From positions 122,451 through 186,450 of the forward strand of contig JAPTJF010000068.1 in NCBI GenBank assembly GCA_029339195.1: a stretch of 64,000 nucleotides of DNA, in the 5' to 3' direction. Within the stretch, counting starts at the first letter, position 1; each line of letters starts with the position of its first letter. This stretch comes from Micractinium sp. NFX-FRZ. Its lineage: Eukaryota; Chlorophyta; Trebouxiophyceae; Chlorellales; Chlorellaceae. A model generated the notes under the pieces. That model saw nothing but the letters and a program-made list of their open reading frames with translations, did no database searches and was not told the origin of the DNA. Both the position numbers and the translations under genes were made by a program. This document shows, piece after piece, positions 27,601 through 38,045 of the stretch.

Positions 27601-30600
27601 GCAGGAGGCGACTCGGGCAGCAGCCGGCGCGGGCTGGCGGCAGCAGGCGGAGGGCCAGGAGTCGGCATTGCTGGCAGATGGCGACGGGTGGGAGTCTGTA
27701 GATGTCAGTGATGTGTCGCTCACCCTGGGACCACGGGACTTCTCGCTGGCCCACCTGCTGGCCCCACTGGCAGACCAGTCAGCAGTGGCTGGCATCACGC
27801 CGCCGCGCCCCACTAGCGGCAGGGAGGCGAGGGCGCGGGCCGGGTTTGCGGGCCGGGCGCGGGCCAAGGTGCGGGGCGTAGCGGCACAGTGCCAGCGCTG
27901 TGCATGCCATGGTGTGCTTGCTGCCACGCATGCCCTGCTGCATGTTGCCGTGCGTGCGCTGCTCCCACCTGCCTGCTTGCCTGCCGCCCCCACGTGCCGC
28001 TGCTGCCTTATGTGCCTCCCCTTGCCTGCCCTTCCTTCCCATACCTGCCTTGCCAGGTGGTGGCCGCTGACCTCAACACCAGCGGCAGCAAGGACTATGT
28101 TGAGTTCAAGGTGCGGGTGGCCGATGACGCGGGGGAGTGGACGGTGTCCCGGCGCTACCGCAACTTTGAGAGCCTGCACCGCCAGCTGCGACTGTACCCC
28201 TCCTACCGCTTCAAGCTGCCGCCCAAGCGCATCTTCATTCACTCCAACAAGTGAGGCAACGAGTCGGAGGGCAGGGGTGTGCAGGGTGGTTGAGAAGTGC
28301 GGTGGCTGGGCGGATGGGTGGGTGTGCGTGGGGGGGGTGCTCAGGAGCCAGAGGCTAGAATTGACGCTCAGCCCCATGCAAGGTGTGGCCTACCTCTGCA
28401 TGCAGGGGTGTGTCCCGCTCCCTAGACCACGCTGCCGCTGTTCCAGAGTTTTGCCTGCCCTCCCTGGCCGCAGCTTCAAGAATCAGTGGAGGAGCGTTGC
28501 AAGCCTGTGCACAATTACCTCTTTGCCTTTCAAGCCTTCCTTCACCCCATGCCTCACTCTTCCCCTGGCTCCCACCGCAGTGTGGAGTTTGTGGAGGAGC
28601 GGCGCGAGGCGCTGGACAAGTACCTTCAGGCGCTGCTGGCGCATGAGCAGCTCTCACGTGAGTGGTCAGTTGTTGACCAGTGGATGTCAACAGTACAGGA
28701 GCACTGAAGGTCGTGGATGTGTTCTTTTGTACATCTGGGCCACAGGGTGGCGTGAGGGAAGCTGTGAAATGTGGTTTCAGTTCAGCCTCACAGTGCGGTG
28801 GACTTGAGTTTCCTGCTGCCCTGCCGGGGCTCGGGGCGGTGCCAGCTCAAGCCACAGCCCAAACCTTCCCCCCTTTGCCTGCTGCCTCACACATTGCAAG
28901 CTCCCCCCAATGTAAGCGCAGAGTGCTCGGACCTGTTTGAGTTCCTGCGGGCGGCCTCTGAGCGGTATGAGCTGGCGTCGCCACATCAGCAGCAGCCGCC
29001 GCCACCGGTCAGCCGTGCTCCCTCCAGGTGGGTTGCTGCTCCAGCTGCAAGCTGGCAGAATGGCGCGCCATGGCGTGCCGTCAGCGGTTATCTGCTCAGA
29101 GACGGGCAGTGTGCGCTTGCTTCTGACGAGAGCACCCTTCTCCTGAACTTGCGCTCTGCAGCGGCGCTGACGTCAACAAGTCGCAGCGGGGGATGCTGGG
29201 TGGGCTGAGCAAGGCTGTGATGCAAACCTCCAACAGCATGGGGCGCGGACTCTCATCCGCATCGGGCGCTGTGGCGGGCACGGTCAAGCAGGTACGGGAG
29301 CGGGCTGGACGCAAGTGCTGGCCTGGCAGGCAGTGTCTGACCGCGAGTGCTGACCAGTAGGCAGTGTCTGCTGGTGTTCCAATGTGGATGTGACTAGTCC
29401 TGGAGGCCGCTTTTCTAGCCCTGTTATGCCGGGAACCCAGCTCCCGCTGTTCCTGCCCTGCAGGGTGTGTCAGAGCTGGCGTCTGCAGCCTCTGAGGGCG
29501 TGGTGCTTGTGGCCGGCGGCGTGGCCGGCGCGGCAGGCGCTGTCGCCGACGGCGTGGCCGGCGCGGCAGGGGCTGTGGCTGATGGTGTGGCGGGCGCGGC
29601 GGGCGCTGTGCGAGGGGCGCTGACAAAGCATACAGACGATGACCCGCGACAAGGTGGGACTGTCACAGAGCACTTCTCCTGGCTTTCATTTGCTTTGCAC
29701 CGCCTTAACACCTGCATAGGAAGGGTGCGCAGGGCGGTGGTTGCACTGTGGAGACACGTATGCTGTGCGTGCACTCGTGCGCGTATGCAACATGAGTTGT
29801 AGATGTGAGTGCGCCTATGCTGTGGTGCAGGCCTGACGCGCCGTGTGCAGAGCGTGCCGAGCATGCAAGGCCTGGACCGTGCCAGCAGTGGCAGCAGCGG
29901 GGCGGATGCAGAGCCTGCAAAGCGTGGCAACTCTGGCAGCGCACTCCCACGCCCCGTGCAGCGGGAGAAGAGCGGGTAAGCCTGGTGCTGGCACCCCAGC
30001 AGCAGCCACGGGGGTGCAGCACAGCACACCACAGCAACAGCACGTGGACTGCAGTACATGCCACATGGTCTCCACAGTGTTGCCCGTGCACTGCGCATGT
30101 GCACACCTTGATGCTGCGTGCGCTGCCGTGCCTTCGTTCCTCCTTGTGTGCAGCAGCAGCCTGCTGAGCAAGGCCAGCACTCGGCTGCGGCAGGCCATGC
30201 AGCGGGAGCCGTCAGGCCAGCAGCTGCTGCTGCGGGGCGGGGAGCATCCGGAAGCGAGCGGCAACAGCAGCAGCAGCAGCGCCACTGCTGGCAGCGAGCA
30301 CGCTGCTGAGATGTTGGGTGAGCGCCTGCCTGGCCTTGCATTGGTATGCGTGCTGCCTCGGTCTGTGCTCGTGAGCCTTGCATAGATGCCCCAGCGCAGG
30401 CCTGGTGCCTCTTTTGACAGCCACCACCTTGCCTGCGCGCTGCCCTGCCCTGCCTGCCCTGCAGGCTCTCCAGGCAAGCGAAGCTCGCGGCTGTTCAGCA
30501 GCCTGCGGCGCCGGAGCAGCAAGAGCAGGTCGGTGTCGCCTCAGAAGCAGGCGCGGGAGCGGTCGCCGGGACGCAAGCCGCGGCGGAGCGCTCCAGATGG

Positions 30601-32989
30601 CACCGGCTCCGCGGCTGTCAGCCGGCGAAACAGCGAGGAGCTGGAGGGCACCGGGTGAGTCTTGCCGTGCGGGTGCAGATGGGATGCACCTGTGATCTTG
30701 CAAGCACCAGGTGTGCTGTCGCATGCTGCTCTGGATGGCGAGCCCGGCGGATATCGCGCTGCTGCCGCTGCCCCATCCCCAAGTCGAGACCTCACCACCA
30801 CCTGCCATCTTGCGTGTGGGCCGCAGGCTGGGCAGTGCCGAGGAGCTGCCGCCGCATGTGCTGTCGTCGCTGCGCGCGGCCTCCCCCTCCCCCGCCCCTC
30901 CCTCCCCCATATATTCGTTCCCTCTAGAGCCCTCCCTCGACCTGGAGGACTGCGCTGGTGCGTGCCGCTGCGGGGTGTTTGGTGCTGGTGCTGGCGGTTC
31001 GGGGCAACAGAATGGTGACACCGGGAGTTATGCCACGGGGTCCCTGGAGTGTAGCCCGTGCAGAAGGCGAGTGCTGCCTTGCGCGCGCGTTTGGGTGCAG
31101 GGCGCTGCCCAGTGTGGAGTTCAGCAAGTGCAGCTGCCTCTCTTGTGTCTCACCCCCGCCGCCCGCCCCTTTGCACGGCCGGCACTCCGCACTGCAGGTA
31201 TCAGCGCGCCCATCTACGAGGTGGTGGACTGCCTGTTCCAGCTGCAGACGCGCGGCTTCTTCCGGCGGCAGGTGGGCTTGCCGTGGCAGGCGCTGAATGG
31301 CCACCAGGCTGACTGAGAACTGCTGAGTGGGCAGGCCGTGGCTTGCAATCATATGTCTGCTTGCTAACGCCCTGTGCTGCACCCGGAGACCAGTCATTGT
31401 TCGCCCATGATTGATTGACAGCACTGCATGTGGTCAGGCTTGCAGCATCGCATCCCGCCCAGTCGACCTCGCTCCTCCCGCTGCGTTGCCCTGGCGTGCG
31501 CAGGTGTTTGCGGTGGCGCGCCAGACGCTGTCCCTGGTGGCGGGGGAGGCGATTGACGCGTACCTGACGCAGAAGCTGCGCCTGCTGCGCCAGCAGCACA
31601 CCATCGGCAGGATCATCCAGCGGATTCAGGCCAGCCTGTGGCCGGGGGGCGTCTGGTTCCAGCACACAGCGGTGTCTCAGGCACAGGCAGCAGCAGCGGC
31701 GGCGCAGGCCGCAGCAGCAGCGCAGCAGGCGGCAGCTGCAGCCGCCAGGGTCGCGGAAGGAGCGGCGGCGGCCCCTGGCGGCGGTGGCAGAGGTGGTGGC
31801 AGCGAGGGCGGTGGCAGCAGCAGAGCTGGGGAAGCCCAGGGTAGGGCCCCTGGTTATGAGCGGCCAGCGGGCATGGACCCCGAAAAGTTCCTTACCCCCA
31901 CGTGAGGAGGGAGCAGGGGGGAAGCAGGGGCCCAGGGGCAACTGCACGAGGGCATGCTCTGCTGGATGCCTTGCGGTGGCGTGGTGCGGGAGCACGCTCA
32001 ACCGCCGTGCTGGCTGCACCCAGCATGCCGCGCCCCTTGCCGGGGCGAGCTTGACTTGCACAGGGCGCACTGCTTGGTGTGTGGAGCAGGAGGACGCCCT
32101 GGCTTGTGCCCCCCTCTGCCCGCAGCAAACCCACCCCGGTCTGCCTGTCGTGTGCCCTTCCTGACCTGAACTGGCAGAGGCCCTGCTCCTCTGGATGAGG
32201 ATGAGATCAGGGAAGCTGTGGAGCAGCTGATGCTGCGGCGGGCGCCCTCGGCGCTTGTGCGGCTCATCGGCAAGACTGCGTACGCCAGGTGAGGTGGGGG
32301 TTGGGTTGCGCATGCGTCGTGTGTGACGGGTGGTGTGCGGCGTGTGGTGTGCAGCAGTTGACGTGCTGGGGCTGAGGAAGGCAGCCCATCCTGTTGCCTG
32401 TGTCTGTATGGGTGAGTGGTGTACCGGGGCGTGGGCGCCGGCAGGCGGCCCATCCTGGCCAGCCGCAGGCCCGCCGCAGCTGTCACATCGCACGACAGTG
32501 CAGCAGCAGCAGCAGCAGGGGTCCACTCTGCAACTCTTGGCTGGCCCATCCTGCACGGGCACGCTACTCATACGGTGCATGTGGCCTGCTCCACCCCCCC
32601 ATGCCGTGCTGCGTGCGCTTTGCAGCGGCATGCAGGATCTGTTTGGCATGCTGCAGTCCCCCACCTTCTGCTTCCACCTGGGATATGGCTGCCTGGTGCG
32701 CGGGGGTGTCGGGGAGCACGGGAGCTGGAGGCGCCCCCACCTTACAGCTTCGCCGGATCCAGCCAACCCGGTCGCCCCGCGATTGTTGTGTGCCAAGGCA
32801 GGGCAGCAGCTGTGCTGGTACAGCTTTGCAGCCCCGGCAGCCTGCTTCGGCGCTAAGCACACGCGCTGCCGCCGACGTCGGTGCCTGGCTGCCCCCCCAC
32901 CCGACCTGCTGCAGGAGGTGGCTCTGGTCCACCTCTTCCCAGAGCTCAAGTCGTTGTTCAGAACGCTGCAGCACGGCGGCCTGGGCTGA
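24619..32989 (+). CDS. Membrane-anchored sorting nexin with PXA, PX and Nexin_C domains
   Basis: Twenty-two exons: 24619-24739, 24893-25176, 25447-25608, 25790-25954, 26109-26225, 26457-26528, 26715-26884, 27028-27868, 28057-28250, 28581-28657, 28922-29027, 29162-29291, 29464-29653, 29831-29975, 30154-30317, 30465-30654, 30827-30957, 31198-31271, 31504-31901, 32178-32288, 32626-32695, 32915-32989; all phases close, giving 1328 aa. Two hydrophobic segments lie near residues 25-40 and 45-62 (WLACAVLALAWLLT; LPLALLAVVAV), then a PXA domain (VYDTWYTLLTPDREFPAEVR, LMMWSTPYYYNKAM). A Gln-rich disordered region follows, then a PX domain from about 645 (WTVSRRYRNFESLHRQL, FKLPPKRIFIHS; phosphoinositide binding in the family). 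After a Ser/Gly-rich linker comes a C-terminal Nexin_C region (VVDCLFQLQTRGFFRRQVFA, IGRIIQRIQASLWP, then LVHLFPELKSLF). Plant and fungal relatives act at endosome or ER membranes; that role is inferred. Confidence 0.9.
27121..27480 (+). repeat. CAG-rich, polyglutamine-coding region inside the sorting nexin exon 27028-27868
   Basis: Repeated CAG/CAC/GCAGCA triplets code for Gln/His/Pro/Ala-rich disordered sequence between the PXA and PX domains. Such triplet runs recur in several genes of the window (for example 2455-2500 and 36655-36715) and are expected to vary in length between strains. Confidence 0.7.
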
Positions 32990-33937
32990 GGCCTGCGCTG
33001 AGGCCGCCCCTTGGCTTCCCTCCAGCACCCCTCCTGCTGTGCTGCCGTGCCGTCGGTGCACACCGGCGCAGCACAGCGTGGTGCAATAAGGGGGAGCAAC
33101 CTCCGTGCCGGGCGTTGCCACGATGCCACTACACGTGCCAGAAGGATTCCAAGTGTGAGCGTGTGACCTTGCGGACCCTTTTCGGTCAGTGTACCAGTAG
33201 CTTTCATTGCAACTTTCCCTGTTTGCACCAATCCCTCACCTAAAAGCGTCCTCAAGCCCGCCGGTCTCCCCCAATGCCGTGCCACAGCTTTTGCCACATT
33301 GGCTGCCTGCCCACACTTTTTGACTTGTTTTATAACTCCTTACCATGAGTACTACTTACGCCCCCCTCACTTGCTGGGCTGGCTCTCCTCAAACTGCCGC
33401 TCCATGCTGCTGGCCAGCCTGGCATTTGTGGTCCCGATACCCCCTCCCCGTACTGCCAGCAAATTTGGATGCCGTCCGGGAGCTTGCAACTGCTTCAGGG
33501 CGGCCTCCCCGCCCACCCAAGCGCATCCAGAGGATACGGAGATGAATTTGAGTGGCCTGCATTGCTAGATCTGGCGAGGCAGCGAGCCCAGGCACCCTGA
33601 TACCTTGGCCCCCCGCCAACTGCGGCACCACCTGACGGTGCGGCGGCGGGTGGGGGGCTGGTAGCTGGCCTTCAGGCGGCCTTCTGTTGGCCCCATGCGC
33701 CTCTTCAGGTGGGTGTCGCCTCAATTGGGCCCCGGATTTACGCGTACTGAAGGCATCAGCCCTCAAATAATACAATGGCGCCATGCCAGGCTGGAAGGGG
33801 CAAGAAAGCGCGTCTGGCTAAGAGCGCGCGCTGCGCGTCACATGTCCCCATTCTCCACTCTCACTCGCCTTTGAGCAGTCTCAGGGTGCTTCTCAGCTTG
33901 GACCGGCAGCTCAGGCCAACACACCAAATCACACACC
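32990..33937 (+). other. Sorting nexin 3' UTR and LysM-FAS1-1 upstream region
   Basis: About 950 bases between two genes on the same strand. It is less GC-rich than the coding parts, especially 33160-33420 and 33680-33900. No reading frame is convincing and no TGTAA was found. The promoter and 5' leader of the LysM-FAS1 gene are inferred near 33780-33937. Confidence 0.45.
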
Positions 33938-36653
33938 ATGCAGCGCGCTGCTCTCTGCCTGGCTGCGGCCGCCCTCTTGGCGTTTGCCGCCCCTGCTGGT
34001 GAGTGAGATCAACTGCAGTAGGAATGGGAGGGCTGTGCGGGCAACGCATGTTGCGCAGAGGGGGAAGAGCCACCCGAAAGTGGGTACCGTTCAAAGTGCA
34101 CCCAGCAGCGCGCTCTTGCATCTTGGGTGCCTGGAGTTGCACGCCGAGGCGATCGCAGCGTCTGCAAGCGGCAGTGCAAGGCCGGCTGGGGGGTACTGCC
34201 AAAGCAGCGCATGCCAGCAACGCGGGGCGCAGCGCGGCTGGCGATTGGCTTGTTTCCTTCGCCTTCGTGCTCCCACGCGCGTTAGCCGTGCCAGGGGCGC
34301 CCTTGCGCCAGCTCCACATCGAGCCCACATCTGTGCATGCGCCGCCGTTTGCTTGCAGTACGGCGCCTTCAACCCTCCCTCCCCCTGCTCCTCCCCTTTC
34401 TGCAGCTGCCCACTGCAACTACATTGTGGAGGAGGGCGAGACCCTGAGCTCGGTGAGGGTTGCCGCTGGGAGCAGGAGGGGCGTGCCCGGACCGCGAGAT
34501 GGGCGGTTTAGGCGCGAGATGGGCGGTTTAGGCGTCGGCGGCCGACCCTGCCCACCCGCACGAGCCCTGTGGGCGCCACGCAGCGCTGCTCTTCTGGCAC
34601 CGCCGCTGCATTCTCACGACCTGCAGCTGCGCCACCCGCCGACGCCGCTTCGCCCGCCGGCGCGCCGGCCCGCCGGCACCAACCGCCCTTCTTTCCCCTC
34701 CGCCTGCCCGCGCAGATCGCCGACGGCTATGAGATTGACTGGGCCAACATCACCGCGCTGAACGACCAGATTGAGGACCCCAACGTGATCTTCGAGGGCG
34801 ATGTTGTGCGCCTGCCCTGCGGTGAGCTGCCGCTGACCCCTCCCCCGCACGGCGTGCCTGCCTGGGCCCTCACTGCCTTGGCGGGCTCGAGCCCCGCCCC
34901 GCTGCCAGCATGCATGGGCCTTCTGACACCGCAGCACTTTTCGAGCCTAGTTGTTCCACCCCTGCCCGGCCGCCCTTCCTGCCCCATCCTACCGCCCTGC
35001 CTTCTCACGCCACAACTCCCCGCCCCCTGCGGAGCCGTGCCGGGCAGCCGGCCACCCACACGCCCATTGCACCCCCACCCCTGACCCCGCCCCACCCCTC
35101 TGCAACCCCTTGCTCCCCCCACAGAGTCCGTTGAGAAGGAGAAGAACATTGCGGAGCTGCTGGCCCACCGTGACGACACCTTCTACGTGTTCACCGCCGC
35201 CGTCAAGGCCGGCCTGGCCGAGGCCCTCTCCGGTGCGTGGCCCTGTTGCGCCTTGCTACACACTGCCGCACGTGGGCGCGCCATGTGCAACCGTGTGCTG
35301 CCCTGTGCGCATGGCCAGCCCCCGGCACCGCCACCCCGCCTCCCTCCACCCTCCTCACCTCCTCATGCCCTCCCCCTGCCCCTCCTCACCTCATCCCCGC
35401 AGACAACAGCGAGAAGCTGACCGTGTTTGCCCCCACCGACGACGCCTTTGCCGCCTTCCTCAAGGAGAAGAAGCTCAACCTGACCGCCGTGCTGGCCGAC
35501 ACCGAGCTGCTGGCCGACATCCTCAAGTACCACGTGTCACCCGACGGCGCCGTCAAGGCGGCAGACCTGACCGACGGCCAGGAGCTGTCCACCCTGCTGG
35601 ACGACCAGACGCTGATTGTGAGCGCCTGCTGCTTGGGGCCATGCCGTTGTGTGCGCAGCTGTGTGTGTGCGCATGTGTGCGGGGCAATCGCGTGCTGGTT
35701 GTGAGTGCTGCGGCCAAGTGGGCTTGGGGGTGAGAGAAGCGAGGGTGGAGTGGATGGTGGGCAGCCAGCCAGGCAGGGAATTTCCTGGCACCAGCCCACC
35801 CCTTCCAAGCACACCAACTTGCTTGCCTACCTGCCTGCTTGTCCGCCCGCCTGCCTGCGCCCCCTCCGGTCCGCCCGCCCACCACTGCCGCCCCTAGCTC
35901 CTTTGCTGCCCGCTCACGACGCGCGCCCCGCCTCCCCCCCATATCCCCACATCCCCAGGTGTCCCTTGACAACGGCACCTTCATCAAGACCTCCTCCGGC
36001 CAGACCGTGGAGGTGGTGAAGGCCGACCTGCGCGGCGGCAAGAGCGTGGTCCACCTGATCGACGGCGTGCTGCTGCCCGGCGAGGCCGCCCCCGCCCCCG
36101 CCGCCGCCCCCGCCGCCCCCAAGCCCGCCGGCAACGCCACCGAGACCGTGACGCCTGTGGACCCCAAGGACGTCCCCTGCACCTACGTCGTCAAGGCCAA
36201 CGACACCCTCTTCGATCTGTCCAAGGTGAGCCGAGGCAGCGCACCTGTGCTAACCTAGTACACGCCGAGGGGGCGGGCAAAGAGGGGAGGGAGGGAGGGG
36301 GAAGAGAGGGAAAGGGAGGGACCACGGGTGAATGAAGAGGGCTTGACAGTGGGGAGCGGCACTGCCACTTGAGCGTCCCCGTGCTCTCCCCCCGCCCCGC
36401 CCCTGCCTCCGTGCCCACGCCCAGGCGCCAGCATCACGGCGCCGGCGACCCTGAACCTCCCTTCTGCCCCGTCTCCCAGTGCCTGTCCATCCTAACCCCG
36501 CCCCCGCTGCCCTCCCATGTTCTGTTTTGTGCTTGGCTGCCGCAGAAGTACGGCACCACTGTGGAGGCCCTGATCAAGCTCAACCCCACCCTGAAGAAGA
36601 ACCCCGACCTCATCGTGGTTGGAACCACCATCAAGATCAAGGCCAAGTGCTGA
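33938..36653 (+). CDS. Secreted LysM-FAS1-LysM protein 1
   Basis: Seven exons: 33938-33998, 34406-34452, 34716-34821, 35125-35232, 35403-35617, 35959-36225, 36546-36653 (TGA); phases close to 303 aa. Residues 1-22 form a signal peptide ([17 protein letters not shown]). LysM 1 spans about 23-71 ([20 protein letters not shown] to VVRLPC). A fasciclin/FAS1 domain spans about 72-215 ([43 protein letters not shown]). An Ala/Pro linker leads to LysM 2 at about 252-303 ([20 protein letters not shown] to IKIKAKC). Each LysM is bracketed by Cys, suggesting a disulfide. LysM modules bind N-acetylglucosamine polymers and FAS1 modules mediate cell adhesion or matrix contact (family knowledge). An extracellular or wall role in a glucosamine-containing wall is inferred. 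It is a tandem paralogue of the next gene. Confidence 0.92.
34484..34520 (+). repeat. Two-copy 19-base tandem duplication in a LysM-FAS1-1 intron
   Basis: CGAGATGGGCGGTTTAGGCG is followed immediately by a second copy of the same unit, perfect over the unit. It lies in the intron after exon 34406-34452. Confidence 0.8.
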
Positions 36654-38045
36654 AGCAGCAGCAGCAGCAGCAGCAGCAGCTCAACAGCAGCAGCAGCTGA
36701 GCAGCAGCAGCCAGCAGCTCAAGGGGAGCAGCCTCTGGAGTGGAGCACTCACCCGAGCGTGACACCCCATGGCGCGTGCATCCCACCCGCGCGCGCATTG
36801 CTCCATACCCCCCTTTTTGCTGTGCCATGCCTCCGCCCTGACCAGTGCCCCGCTCGCTGCTCAGGGCGTGGCCCCCACCCTGCCCTGCTTGCATGATTCG
36901 TGATTCAAAACCAACCCCTACCCATGCGGCCCCGATTCCCCGCTGCCCGCTCGGCTTGATACCCTTTGCATCCGTCCCGCTTCTGTTCAGCCTGACCCCA
37001 CTCCTCCGGCTGGCCCATGTGCCTACCCCCGCCGCCTCCACACACCCGCCAGCATCCACGCTATCCTCCTTTGACAGCAGACAGGCAGATTCCGGCGCCC
37101 ATTGGCCCTGCAATTTCGCTTGCCAGCCTCGCCCCATACCATTCACTTCCCGCCGACCCCCTCCCGCTCCCCATCTTTGCCCAGTCCACTCCGGCCCCTC
37201 TCCACCACCACCCCGCCAGCCCCGGCAGCAGCAGCCCTCCCACCTTTACCTGCACCCGCAGACTGCCCACTCCGCTTCTTTGCTTTGAACTTGTAACCCA
37301 ATTTACTAGGAAACGTCTCACACACCCGGTGTGCTCCCCAGAGGGCCGCTTTTGGGAGGGAGCGAGGGAGAGAGGTGAGCTTCTGATGGTGATCTGTCAT
37401 CAGAAGGACTGGGGTGTGCATGGACCCCAGGGCGGGGAGGCGCATAGAAGGGGGTGTGAGAGCGCTGGGCCATGGCAGGCAGTGACCCGAAGGAAGCACA
37501 GTGCTGGGCGGAGGTTCAGCCGGCAGCCTGGCGAGCAGATCGGACGCTGGGGCTTGCAGGCGGGGCAAGGTGCGCTGCGCTGATACAGACAGAGACTGGT
37601 TGCACGTGTGTCTTCTACTGCAATCCTGGCATGCAGACGCGCCCATATGGTTTACCTCTGCTGCCTGCCTGCCTGCACATGCACCTGCACATGCCCCGTG
37701 CTGTGCTGCTTCCGTCATGGCCACGGCCCAGGGCTCCAGCATGGGTAGCTGCTGACTCGACTCACTGCTTCCCAAATGCATAGGCGTGCCTTGTACACAT
37801 TACGTCACATGATCTAGGAATTGCGGGCAAGGCGCAGGCCTGGCCTGCCCCCAGCGTGTATGGGATGAACAGGTGGCAGCGCGGCGGCGGCGGGTGGAAA
37901 GAACAGAGGGGAACGAATGGGGGGTTAGTCTTGCTGCGGGGCGCGGGTACCCAATTCCTGTTGCCTCGCTCAATTCTGCACCTTGCTCCGTCTCAGATCC
38001 CACACACGCAAACACAGCTCCTCCGCGCAACAAGGCACAGCGGGA
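36654..38045 (+). other. Spacer between the two LysM-FAS1 genes
   Basis: About 1.4 kb. It opens with a CAG-rich 3' UTR (36655-36715), is strikingly C-rich and G-poor on the plus strand from about 36840 to 37250, and carries a TGTAA at 37292-37296. The rest should include the promoter of the second paralogue. No gene or RNA is recognised. The open frames here follow from C-richness, not from recognisable protein sequence. Confidence 0.5.
37292..37296 (+). promoter_or_regulatory. Possible TGTAA polyadenylation motif for LysM-FAS1-1
   Basis: The first TGTAA after the stop, but about 640 bases away, so the assignment is weak. Confidence 0.3.

Noticed and set aside
27037..28377. 446-codon minus-strand frame opposite the sorting nexin Gln-rich exon
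   Set aside because: It is the reverse complement of CAG repeats giving Cys/Leu-rich nonsense; the PX domain on the plus strand fixes the coding strand.
31201..33297. Nearly 700-codon open frame on the minus strand
   Set aside because: It is antisense to the last five exons of the sorting nexin and to its 3' region. GC-rich, stop-poor DNA produces such frames; the translation has no domain-like sequence and the plus strand has a complete, phase-consistent Nexin_C region.
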